A program made the translations under genes and the position numbers. This document shows, piece after piece, positions 41,988-50,420 of a stretch of DNA of 64,000 nt. Location: positions 62,001-126,000 of the forward strand of contig JAICSO010000008.1 of NCBI GenBank assembly GCA_025936825.1, read 5' to 3'. The notes beneath the pieces were generated by a model. That model saw nothing but the letters and a program-made list of their open reading frames with translations. It was not told where the DNA came from and did not search any database. Source of the stretch: Terriglobales bacterium. Its GTDB lineage: Bacteria > Acidobacteriota > Terriglobia > Terriglobales > Acidobacteriaceae. Numbering within the stretch: position 1 is the stretch's first letter; each line of letters starts with the position of its first letter.

Positions 41988-42938
41988 CTATTGCTGATCG
42001 AGTTCTACGCGGTCGCCGATGTGTACAGTCTCGAGTGAGTACACGATCATGCCAGTTGCCGTGCTCGGAGTAGTTCCAAGAATCACGATTTCGCCTACCG
42101 CGCGGCGCGGCATTTCCGCAATGTGAATCTCCGGCCCATTGGTGCGGTTGAGGAAGCCCTGTTCCATCGACGGCTTCTTCAATTGTGTCGGATCGAGCGA
42201 AGGTGCCATGAACGAGAGTTTGTCCACGGAATCCTTTGCCGTGGTCTCATAGCTCCGCACGGCTTTTAGATAGTCGCCCACCTTCAATCCCTGGTTCGAA
42301 CCAATATTGAGATAAACCTTGGCTCCCGTGCCGAGTTCGGAATCAAATTCCTTCGCCAGAATGATCCTTCCATTCACTTGTCCGTTAGCGGCCGCAAAGC
42401 GATCAACCCGCATAGGCGGATGGAATTCAATCGCACTTTTGTTCACGAACGGAATCGCATAGTCCCCAGGCAGAATGGTGTCGCAGGCGAACTCGACTTG
42501 CGCCACAGTCATTTTGTTGCGGGTGTCGACAATCTTCACCGTTCCGACTTCCTCGTAGGGCTGGCCGGCAGCTTTCAACGCGGCCCACTGTCCAGGAAAC
42601 AGTTCGTAACGATTGGGATCGGTCAGTTCGCGAACAATCGTGAATTCTTGTCCGACTTCATAGCCCTTTCCATTCAGAAACAGCGCTTCTCCCGAGCCAA
42701 ACTGAGTGGTGAAAGGCGAGTCAAGGCCACCGGCCACGAAATTGGCATGCGTCTGAATCTGCTTGCCCACAAACCCGGAACAATACAGGTCCGCGCGAGT
42801 AGGCTTCTGGACCCGCTCGACGGGGAATGTCACCGAGGTCGCGGTGGTACCCGACGGCGTAGGATCTCCCGCGCTGCTCTGCTGCGCCGACAGGCACAGT
42901 GGCAGGGTCATCAATCCAATCAGGACAGCTTTCTTCAT
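41988..42938 (-). CDS. secreted hypothetical protein
   Basis: 316 residues from the ATG at 42938, with GAGGGAGGAACC just upstream and a signal peptide (KKAVLIGLMTLPLCLSAQ). The rest is beta-rich, with GKQIQTHANFVAGGLDSPF, LNGKGYEVGQEFTIVREL, and near the end VYLNIGSNQGLKVGDYLKAV, a pattern seen in the C-terminal beta domain of proteins such as FlgT. No catalytic motif. It ends with its own terminator. Function is unknown. Confidence 0.78.
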   Translation of the reverse strand: MKKAVLIGLMTLPLCLSAQQSSAGDPTPSGTTATSVTFPVERVQKPTRADLYCSGFVGKQIQTHANFVAGGLDSPFTTQFGSGEALFLNGKGYEVGQEFTIVRELTDPNRYELFPGQWAALKAAGQPYEEVGTVKIVDTRNKMTVAQVEFACDTILPGDYAIPFVNKSAIEFHPPMRVDRFAAANGQVNGRIILAKEFDSELGTGAKVYLNIGSNQGLKVGDYLKAVRSYETTAKDSVDKLSFMAPSLDPTQLKKPSMEQGFLNRTNGPEIHIAEMPRRAVGEIVILGTTPSTATGMIVYSLETVHIGDRVELDQQ

Positions 42939-43129
42939 GGTTCCTCCCTCGGACGCTTGACGCCGGGTTGTTCCTAAGTGGCTTAAAACAAACAATCTTC
43001 CACGCTCGAAAGTAACAAGGCCCCCAAGCAGGGTCAAGGTTACGCAGGTCTCATGCGGTTCTTGCTAAAAAGTTTATTGCCCTGAAATAGTTGCATCTGC
43101 GGCTATGTCCCTGTAATATCGCGCCGTTA

Positions 43130-44716
43130 ATGGCCGAAAACAATCATTACGCTTCGCGGCTCCTGCACCTGAGGCTTTCGCGAGTCTGTGTGGCAGTGAT
43201 CGCGTCCGATCCCAACGAACTGGTCGACAAGGCGGAGTCCCTCGCCCGCAATAACTCCTTTTTAGAGTTGCGGTTAGATTACATCCCGCGTCCCGCTACC
43301 GCATTGGCGAAGCTGCGTGAGTTTACAGAGACCCATCCTCATATCACGCTGATCGCAACCTGTCGTCGAGCTGCGGCAGGGGGGAAGTTCCAGGGATCGA
43401 TTGCCGCCCAACTGGAAATCCTTGCGAAGGCCGGCGCGGCAGGCTGCCAAGTCATTGATGTTGAATTGCAGACGGCAGTACGGCTCAAACCTGCCCAGTT
43501 GGAAAAGCTGCGGTCGAAAGCGGCCATCATTCTGTCGTTCCACGATTTCCGAGCCACAGAAAAGCTAGAAGAAACTCTAAAGAAAATGTCGGCCTACCCG
43601 GCTGATTTCTACAAGGTGGTTGGTACCGCGCGCTCGTTGTACGACAACGTCACCATGATGAGGTTCCTCGAGAAGCATCGCGACAACCATTCCCTCGTCG
43701 GGATCTGCATGGGGGAGCAGGGGATTATCAGTCGCGTCCTCTCCGTACGGGCGGGCAGCAGGTTTACCTTCGCCGCAGTCACTGCGGGCGAGAAGACCGC
43801 TCCCGGCCAGGTGACCGCGCAGGACCTGCGCTCCACCTACCGGATCGATCAGGTTGACGCTGCAACCAAAGTCTTCGGCGTGGTTGGCGATCCGATCTCG
43901 CATTCGCTCTCGCCGGCGATCATGAATGCGGCATTGCGTCGCGAGAACGTGAACGGAGTATTCCTTCCGCTGCACGCGAAGTCGTTGAAGGACTTATTGG
44001 TGTGCGTGCGAGAGATTCCGATTCAAGGGCTCGCAGTCACCATGCCCTATAAAGAAGAGATTCTTCCGTTTCTAGACAACACGGATCCTTTTACAGCGAA
44101 GATCGGCGCCTGTAACACCGTAGTACGTTCTCAGGACGGCAAGCTTTACGGTTTCAATACCGACACATCCGGGGTCGTACGTCCGCTCGAGCAGCGCATG
44201 ATGCTGAACGACGCGCGCATTCTGGTGCTTGGGGCCGGAGGCGCCGCCCGCGCCGCAGTCTTTGGTTTGCGAGAACGTGGGGCGCAGGTGTTCATTTTGA
44301 ATCGCAGCCTTCCAGCGGCGCAGAAACTTGCTCGTCAAGCAAAGGCGCGCACCATCAAACGCGCCGATCTTAAGAAGCTGGATTTCGACGTCATCATCAA
44401 TGCGACGCCGGTCGGCATGGGCAACATCCGCGAGTCTCCCCTGAACGCGGACGAGATCAAGGCGCAATATGTTTTCGATATGGTGTATGACCCTGCCGAG
44501 ACTAAGCTCATCCAATTGGCGAGACTCCGCGGCGTACAAGTGATTCTCGGCCGCGAGATGTTTGTTCATCAGGCAGCGCGCCAGTTTGAAATCTGGACAG
44601 GTAAGCCTGCTCCTCGCGAAGATATGATGCGCATTGTTCAGTTTGCACTGGACGAGCGCGCCGCTGCTCGCGAAGCCGAAAAGCCTGCGAAGAGACCCGC
44701 CGCGATCGCGTCGTAG
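43130..44716 (+). CDS. aroDE: AroD-AroE fusion: dehydroquinate dehydratase / shikimate dehydrogenase
   Basis: About 528 residues catalysing steps 3 and 4 of the shikimate pathway in one chain. The N-terminal part is a type I dehydratase: LELRLDYIP, Schiff-base region ADFYKVVGTA with the Lys, and LSFHDFRAT with the His. From about 255 on comes the dehydrogenase: FGVVGDPISHSLSPAIMN, AVTMPYKEE with its Lys, GACNTVV, GFNTDTSG and the NADP site VLGAGGAARAAVFGL. The start is set at the ATG of MAENNHYASR; no ribosome binding site is seen. Such fusions are known in plants and a few bacterial groups. Confidence 0.95.
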   Translation: MAENNHYASRLLHLRLSRVCVAVIASDPNELVDKAESLARNNSFLELRLDYIPRPATALAKLREFTETHPHITLIATCRRAAAGGKFQGSIAAQLEILAKAGAAGCQVIDVELQTAVRLKPAQLEKLRSKAAIILSFHDFRATEKLEETLKKMSAYPADFYKVVGTARSLYDNVTMMRFLEKHRDNHSLVGICMGEQGIISRVLSVRAGSRFTFAAVTAGEKTAPGQVTAQDLRSTYRIDQVDAATKVFGVVGDPISHSLSPAIMNAALRRENVNGVFLPLHAKSLKDLLVCVREIPIQGLAVTMPYKEEILPFLDNTDPFTAKIGACNTVVRSQDGKLYGFNTDTSGVVRPLEQRMMLNDARILVLGAGGAARAAVFGLRERGAQVFILNRSLPAAQKLARQAKARTIKRADLKKLDFDVIINATPVGMGNIRESPLNADEIKAQYVFDMVYDPAETKLIQLARLRGVQVILGREMFVHQAARQFEIWTGKPAPREDMMRIVQFALDERAAAREAEKPAKRPAAIAS

Positions 44717-44907
44717 ACCCGGAACTGCTGAGGCCAGGTCTGTCTTGAGGTGCGCTTTGGCGCAGACGCGAAGCGCATAATGGGGAAAGCCCGGCACGCC
44801 AGTGCTGGGAGATTTATCGATGTGAGTCCGCTTCAGCGCACGGCCCTCGCACACGCCACGATTTCTCAAATGAGTGCAATAATCGCTGGTTCCGGAGGAA
44901 CTTACTC
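44717..44907. other. spacer with hairpins before the GH31 gene
   Basis: No gene is seen. TGCGCTT (44751-44757) pairs with AAGCGCA (44771-44777), and CCCGGCAC/GTGCTGGG lies at 44790-44809. These look like another small dispersed repeat. A ribosome binding site GGAGGAA at 44895-44901 serves the next gene. Confidence 0.45.
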
Positions 44908-47325
44908 GTGATTGCTCGCCGTCTTGTCTTTACTCTCGTCTTCGTTCTTCCCATGTACTGCGTCGCTGCGCTTGCGGAAAACCAGATCATCCTCACGCGC
45001 GACAACAGCACCATCGTACTCGAGCCGTACGCGCCCAACATCATTCGCGTGAACCTCAGCCTGATGCGCGACAAAGCAACCGCCGCACCTGGCTATGGTT
45101 TTGTGGCGTCTCCAGCGCCGCAAGGCTGGAACACCAAGCACACCAGAGACGCCGACGTGTTTAGTTCTTCGCGCATGGTCGTCACCGTCGAAGCCAATCG
45201 CCCCACAACACCCTCCCAGACGGAGCGTGACATCGCGCGTTACTTCAACGGCTCGGCTCCTGGCGCGCACATCACCATCACCATGCCGGAAGGGAAGAAG
45301 TTGCTCGAACTGAGGGGCTGGTCAATGTCGGTGGCGAATAACAAGGATGGCAATGCCGGCATTCTCCACGAGAAGCGCCCATCGGATGAAGCCTTTTACC
45401 AGGTGGGCGCAATCTTCAACTCGCCTGACGACGAGCACTATTACGGGCTTGGCCAGAACCAGGAGGGCTATCTTGATCACCGCGGACGCCGTGTCGAATG
45501 TTGGCATAACTACACCGCCACTGCGGCGCCCAGCATCTGCGTACCTTTCATGGTCACCAATTATGGCTATGGCATTGTCTGGGACAACCCGTCGAAAACC
45601 GTGATCGAACCCGGCTTCAATGAAGAAACTCGCTGGACCTCGGAAGTTGGGGATCGCGTTTCATTTTTTGTGATCGCCGGAAAAGACTACGACGAAATTT
45701 ATTCTGGCTATCGCCTGCTGACTGGCACGACTCCAATGCTGCCCAAAGCCGCCTACGGATTCGTCCAGTGCAAGCAGCGCTACATCACGCAGGAAGAAAT
45801 GCTGAACGTGGCCAAAGGATACCGCGAGCGACACCTGCCGCTCGATGTTCTCGTACTCGATTGGTTCTATTTCTCAAAGATGGGCCAGTTCGATTTCGTG
45901 CCCGAGCGCTTTCCTGTTCCCACCGCGATGAACAAGCAACTGCACGAGATGGGCATTCAGACCATGATCAGCGTGTGGCCGCGCTTCGAACCTGGCGCCC
46001 GTTTCTACGATTTCGTTCTGAAGAAAGGCTGGTTCGAGCACCTGGCTGACGGTACGCCGACCAACGGCTTGCCATATGACCGTGCCGGTTCTGATATCGA
46101 CACCAGCAATCCCGACGCAGCGCGCTGGTATTGGGACACCGTTCGCGACAACATCCTCAGCAAAGGCTTCGATTCACTCTGGATGGACGAGACTGAACCG
46201 GACCTTCCGCCGAATGGCAGCTATCTGCACGCAGGGCCCGGCACTCGGTACTTCAATATCTATCCCCTGGTCCACACCTCGGCAATTTACGACGGCTTCC
46301 GCCGCGATGTGAAGCAGCGCGCGCTCATTCTATCTCGCGACGCCTATCTAGGATCGCAACGGAACGGGACTATGGTGTGGTCTTCGGACATTTATCCGAC
46401 GTGGGACGCGTACAAACGCCAGATCCCGACTGGACTGAACTTCACCGCTTCCGGCATGGCCTATTGGACGAATGACGTTGGCGGATGGCAGTATCTGCCG
46501 CCGGTGCATCATCCCGACCATCCGCCGCTGCTCGATCCTTCTGACGCCCGCGACAACGTCGGTGGATATGACGATTATCCCGAGCTTTATACCCGCTGGT
46601 TTGAATACGGCACATTTTTGCCGATCATGCGAACCCACGGCAGCCGCAACTACAACGAGGTGTGGTCGTACGGCAAGCAGGCCGAACCGATTCTTGAGAA
46701 ATATCTGAAACTCCGTTATGAATTGATGCCATACATCTACTCGCTGGGATACAACACGTACAAGACGGGCGCTCCGTTTATGCGCGCGTTGTTCATGGAT
46801 TTTCCAAACGATCCCAAGGTCGCCGGTGTCACTGATGAATACATGTTTGGCCCGGCATTCCTGGTTGCGCCCGTAACTGAGCAGGGCGCGACTAGTCGCG
46901 AGGTATATCTTCCTTCCGGCGCTGACTGGTACAACTACTGGACTAACAAGAAGGTGCAGGGCGGACAAACCATCCGCGTAGATGCGCCCATCGACATCAT
47001 TCCGCTATTTGTTCGCGCGGGATCAATTGTGCCCACCGGCGCTGAAATTGAAAGCACTTCACAGCAGCAGAAGATTGCGCGAGTCCGGATATATCCCGGC
47101 GCCGATGCAGATTTCAACCTCTACTCCGATGACGGCACGACCTACGCCTATGAAAAAGGAGACTTCAAGGTCACCAAACTGCATTGGGATGATGCTGCTA
47201 AGAAGCTGTCGCGCGAAGGCGCGGAGGCATGGTCTGAACCGGATGATGAAATTGTTGAGATCGCCCACAGGCTGAAAGTGCAGATCGTCAAGCCGCAGCA
47301 GAACTCCCCGGCGGTGGAGCAATGA
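44908..47325 (+). CDS. GH31-family alpha-glycosidase, secreted
   Basis: 805 residues with a GTG start and a signal peptide (RLVFTLVFVLPMYCVAALA). It has the N-terminal beta domain, then the barrel: YGLGQNQEGYLDHRGR, LDVLVLDWFYFSKMGQFDF, and the nucleophile in FDSLWMDETEPDLPPNG. The later SRDAYLGSQRNGTMVWSSDI is typical of the alpha-xylosidase and alpha-glucosidase branch. The acid/base Asp probably lies in WSSDIYPTWD. The C-terminal region is beta-rich. It may act on xyloglucan-derived sugars, which would fit the GH44 and GH5 enzymes in this window. It is monocistronic. Confidence 0.92.
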   Translation: MIARRLVFTLVFVLPMYCVAALAENQIILTRDNSTIVLEPYAPNIIRVNLSLMRDKATAAPGYGFVASPAPQGWNTKHTRDADVFSSSRMVVTVEANRPTTPSQTERDIARYFNGSAPGAHITITMPEGKKLLELRGWSMSVANNKDGNAGILHEKRPSDEAFYQVGAIFNSPDDEHYYGLGQNQEGYLDHRGRRVECWHNYTATAAPSICVPFMVTNYGYGIVWDNPSKTVIEPGFNEETRWTSEVGDRVSFFVIAGKDYDEIYSGYRLLTGTTPMLPKAAYGFVQCKQRYITQEEMLNVAKGYRERHLPLDVLVLDWFYFSKMGQFDFVPERFPVPTAMNKQLHEMGIQTMISVWPRFEPGARFYDFVLKKGWFEHLADGTPTNGLPYDRAGSDIDTSNPDAARWYWDTVRDNILSKGFDSLWMDETEPDLPPNGSYLHAGPGTRYFNIYPLVHTSAIYDGFRRDVKQRALILSRDAYLGSQRNGTMVWSSDIYPTWDAYKRQIPTGLNFTASGMAYWTNDVGGWQYLPPVHHPDHPPLLDPSDARDNVGGYDDYPELYTRWFEYGTFLPIMRTHGSRNYNEVWSYGKQAEPILEKYLKLRYELMPYIYSLGYNTYKTGAPFMRALFMDFPNDPKVAGVTDEYMFGPAFLVAPVTEQGATSREVYLPSGADWYNYWTNKKVQGGQTIRVDAPIDIIPLFVRAGSIVPTGAEIESTSQQQKIARVRIYPGADADFNLYSDDGTTYAYEKGDFKVTKLHWDDAAKKLSREGAEAWSEPDDEIVEIAHRLKVQIVKPQQNSPAVEQ

Positions 47326-47356
47326 GAAACGAGTCACCGGCCAGGGAGTGCTTGAA

Positions 47357-47776
47357 TTAGTTCTCGACCTTAATCTTTGCCAGTTGCTTCACGAAGGCGA
47401 CATCGTCGTCATTGGTGACTTCAAATCGAATCGCGCTGCCTTCGGGATAACGGATCGCTTCGGCTATGAGCTTGGTGTACTTTGCGGGGAACTGCGTGTT
47501 CTTCGCCACTTTCATTGCCTTCTCGCCCAGAATGAATGCGACGCGAAAAGATTGGTCACACGGCGCGAGATAAACAATGTTGCGCTTCTTCTGTTTGAGT
47601 CTCAGCGACCATCCCGCCTTGGGCGAATAGCAGTTCCATTCTTTGTCGGTGATTCCGCACTCGCCGGTCACGTTGCTGACTACGTCGTTCCAAAGATCCT
47701 TCGCAGGACCTAGCTTGCCAGCCAGTTCTCGGGCCGTCGGCTGAGTTAGTTTGCCGATGAAGGCATTTTCAATCAT
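47357..47776 (-). CDS. DUF3788 family protein
   Basis: 139 residues starting MIENAFIGKLTQPTARELAG, with AAAGGA 8 bp upstream. The signature is the GWSLRLKQKKRNIVYLAPCD block and a following FRVAFILGEKAMKVA, with YPEGSAIRFEV near the end. The family is of unknown function and soluble. Its start overlaps the upstream membrane protein's stop by 4 bp (ATGA). It is convergent with the GH31 gene. Confidence 0.85.
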   Translation of the reverse strand: MIENAFIGKLTQPTARELAGKLGPAKDLWNDVVSNVTGECGITDKEWNCYSPKAGWSLRLKQKKRNIVYLAPCDQSFRVAFILGEKAMKVAKNTQFPAKYTKLIAEAIRYPEGSAIRFEVTNDDDVAFVKQLAKIKVEN

Positions 47777-48258
47777 GTGGGGAGTCCTTTCCGCGTTCGG
47801 CGAAGTTGCACGAACGCATAGATTCCTGCGAACAGGAGTATCGGTGCGGTGACAAATCCGGGCGCAGGGCGCGAGAAGTGGACGGTACTGACGGTTCGGC
47901 CGAAGATGGTCGCCAGAGTATGTGCGCAGGCATTCGCGATGCAGACGATAGCGCACATATAGACGAACGGTCTCAGCCAGACTGCATTGCGGAATGCGAA
48001 TGCAGTTAGGGCCACAAGGATTCCAATTCCTGCTGTCAGCCCGGCAAGCCATCCCTCGAAGCTGAACGTCGGCATCGGCCACCAACCCAGCGTCTCTCTC
48101 AAGGCCAGAACAGTTGGGTTATAGATATATAGAAATCCGTTGAGAGCTTCGTCGATAACATGTAACGCCAGCGCTGCCCACATCAAAATCCAGGCAATTC
48201 CTAAGCGGCGATACAAATCGGCAGTTTGTGGTTTGATACTCAGAGTTGCACTGACCAT
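47773..48258 (-). CDS. small membrane protein, HXXEE-like
   Basis: 161 residues with about four membrane segments. I start at the ATG of MVSATLSIKPQ, behind GAGGAA; a longer frame has no such site. The first segment contains LHVIDEALNGF, similar to the H-x-x-E/D pattern of HXXEE-domain proteins. Function is unknown. Its stop codon overlaps the DUF3788 start, suggesting coupling. Confidence 0.68.
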   Translation of the reverse strand: MVSATLSIKPQTADLYRRLGIAWILMWAALALHVIDEALNGFLYIYNPTVLALRETLGWWPMPTFSFEGWLAGLTAGIGILVALTAFAFRNAVWLRPFVYMCAIVCIANACAHTLATIFGRTVSTVHFSRPAPGFVTAPILLFAGIYAFVQLRRTRKGLPT

Positions 48259-48419
48259 TGGGCAATTTCCTCGCGGAAAAGCATCACAAACCTGCGTTCG
48301 GCTGTCAGTGATCTTCATCACGCCCTGAATGTCACGCTTTGAAACCCGCTTCTGGCAGGGCTTTTCGTCAAAATTGTACAAAACGCCCCTAAGACCCGGA
48401 ACAAAGCGCTGGGCGTATA

Positions 48420-48946
48420 GTGTTGAAGTTTTTTGGCCAGTTACTCCCGAAATGCCGCACTGGCTGCTTTGGGGACCAGCCTCTTATCGGCGCAGATGCA
48501 AATGGGTTCTACGTAGCGACTAACGCATTCGGTCTTCCGCCGGATGGTTTCCGGGGAGTGCAACTATACGCGTTTCCATTCAGTCGCCGAAGCAGAATTC
48601 GGTCTTGTTCCCAGCGCTTGCGGTGAACGCTGCTGGAAAGGGTGCAGTCGTGTTCACCGTAGCTGGCGAGGACTACTATCCCAGCGCTGCCTACGCCTTG
48701 CTGGACGCGGTGAATGGCGCAGGCCGGATCGTCATTACGGACCCAGGCTTTGGCCCCGATGACGGCTTCAGCGGTTACTTTCCCAATTGTCGTGTTGGAC
48801 GCTGGGGCGATTACTCCGCCGCCGTTTCCGATGAAGGCGGCAACATCTGGATGGCAACGGAAGCCATCAATCAGCCTCTGGCCGTGTTCCCTCCCGGAGT
48901 ATTGGCCGCGAACTGGGGAACGTTCATTGCTGCTGTTACGCCGTAG
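48420..48946 (+). pseudogene. decayed exported-protein gene (BNR/propeller type)
   Basis: Two frames hold pieces of one protein. The first encodes CFGDQPLIGADANGFYVATN in a segment ending near 48590. The second, shifted, encodes FPALAVNAAGKGAVVFTVAG, then AGRIVITDPGFGPDDGFSGY, and RWGDYSAAVSDEGGNIWMAT, ending WGTFIAAVTP at 48946. Full-length relatives are large exported proteins with these blocks in the same order and more than 100 residues between the first two. Here the front and the middle are missing. No promoter or start is seen. It is probably a degraded remnant. Confidence 0.7.
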
Positions 48947-49007
48947 CTCGTTCTCATCCGCAGGGGCGCGGGCTGCGCCTCTGCGGAATTTATCAATCAG
49001 TTTCGGC

Positions 49008-49155
49008 ACGCTTTTCTTCGCACACTTTGCGTGTTTTGCGGTTTCAATCCTTCGTTTGCATCACAGATCTCCCTCCGCGCAGACCCGTCCGCTCCGGCAT
49101 TCTCCAAGAACGTGGAACCGCAAAGTTCGCAAAGCACGCAAAGAAAATCACAAAA
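49008..49155. repeat. inverted 9-bp-period repeat
   Basis: The right arm holds ACCGCAAAG, TTCGCAAAG, CACGCAAAG in 9-bp register at about 49117-49143. The left arm near 49010-49045 holds the complement, including CACACTTTGCG and TTTTGCGGTT. This resembles the 9-bp stretch at 17055-17083. The rest of the spacer has no gene. Confidence 0.75.
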
Positions 49156-49211
49156 GAACGCGACACGTCATTTTTAGCGTCCTGAATCATCCCCGTAGCA
49201 TCTTCGTTGCT

Positions 49212-49763
49212 ATGCCGACACCTACTGCATTCAAACTCGAATATGTCACAGCAGTGCTTTCCCGCACTCCCGCATCGCTGGACGCTCTCTTGCGCGGCTT
49301 GCCCGAATTCTGGACGCATCACAACGAAGGCGGGCACACATGGAGCGCGTTCGACATCGTCGGGCACCTTATCTTTGCTGATCGCACTGACTGGATGCCG
49401 CGGCTGCGCCGCATTCTTGAATATGGCGAAAGTGTTCCCTTTGATGCTTTCGATCGCTTAGGCCAAGTGCAGGAGAGCCAGGGCAAGGCGCTGGATCAAC
49501 TCCTGACTGAATTCGCAAAGGGTCGCGATGCTTGCCTCAGGGAGTTGCAAGGGGTGAATCTGCAACCAACGGACCTGGAGCGGCGTGGGAAACATCCGGC
49601 CTTGGGATCAGTGTCGGCTTCCCAGTTGCTGAGCACCTGGGCTGTCCATGACCTGAATCACCTGCATCAGTTATCGCGCGTTATGGCACACCAGTACGAA
49701 GACCAAGTTGGTCCCTTCAAAGCGTACTTAGGCGTGCTCCACTGCGATGCTCACGGGGCATAG
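49212..49763 (+). CDS. DinB-family protein
   Basis: 183 residues, a four-helix bundle of the DinB/YfiT type. The metal-binding His residues are in SAFDIVGHLIFADRTDW and HDLNHLHQLSRVMAHQ. Members act as metal-dependent thiol transferases or are of unknown function. The ATG at 49212 is chosen because upstream sequence is repetitive. It is convergent with the AI-2E-type gene. Confidence 0.86.
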   Translation: MPTPTAFKLEYVTAVLSRTPASLDALLRGLPEFWTHHNEGGHTWSAFDIVGHLIFADRTDWMPRLRRILEYGESVPFDAFDRLGQVQESQGKALDQLLTEFAKGRDACLRELQGVNLQPTDLERRGKHPALGSVSASQLLSTWAVHDLNHLHQLSRVMAHQYEDQVGPFKAYLGVLHCDAHGA

Positions 49764-49874
49764 GAGACGCTGTCCTGAAGAGTAAAGTTTCAATCCCCAC
49801 TACTGAAATGCCATCTCTCAGAATCCGCGTTGATGCGCGTAAATCCGCGGGGAAGAATCTTTCTTGGCTGTGTT

Positions 49875-50342
49875 CTAGAGGCCACGTCTCTCATAATGTG
49901 ACTTGTACGCGTAGACAACCGCCAATAGCGGTGGCGCAATGAGCACTCCCCAGAATGGCCAAACGATTCCGAGAACGATCGGCGCAAGAATGGACGCCCA
50001 GATCGGCACCTTCGCAGAGCGCCGCATGATGTAGGGCTGAAGCAACAAACCGTCCACGACTGCGATGATTGCGTAAAGCACAAGTACGCCGATCAGGTGT
50101 TCCCAGTCCTGCCACCAGACCGCCGCAGCTAGTACCGGGCCGATTAATGCGAGCGCCGGCCCAAGATGTGGAATGATCTGCAGGATCGCTGCGAGGATGG
50201 CCCATAACGGCGCCAGGTGAATATGCAATACGAACAACCCGATCCACCACAAAACACCCACTGCAAGCGAGTCTTGAAGTTGAGCAATTGCCCAGTTCTT
50301 CAGCGCGCTGCCCGTCGTTCGCAGATGGCCCGTGAGGTCCAT
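49875..50342 (-). CDS. AI-2E-type permease, C-terminal half only
   Basis: 155 residues with about four membrane segments. They match the second half of AI-2E/PerM-family transporters (LAAILQIIPHLGPALALIGP, VVDGLLLQPYIMRRSAKV, IVLGIVWPFWGVLIAPPLLA). Full proteins are about 350 residues with eight segments, so the first half is absent. It starts with ATG and lies 79 bp before the macroglobulin's end. It could be a short functional form or a remnant. Confidence 0.65.
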   Translation of the reverse strand: MDLTGHLRTTGSALKNWAIAQLQDSLAVGVLWWIGLFVLHIHLAPLWAILAAILQIIPHLGPALALIGPVLAAAVWWQDWEHLIGVLVLYAIIAVVDGLLLQPYIMRRSAKVPIWASILAPIVLGIVWPFWGVLIAPPLLAVVYAYKSHYERRGL

Positions 50343-50420
50343 AGCGAAATCTTACGCGTCTCTGATTCGGGCTGTGCTGATGAGGGAACTCACCCCGAGG
50401 GCGACTCGGGGTGGGTGCAA

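Noticed and set aside
47777-48085. The longer start of the DUF3788 frame
   Set aside because: The added codons lie inside the upstream membrane-protein gene; the ATG at 47776 has a ribosome binding site and matches the family start.
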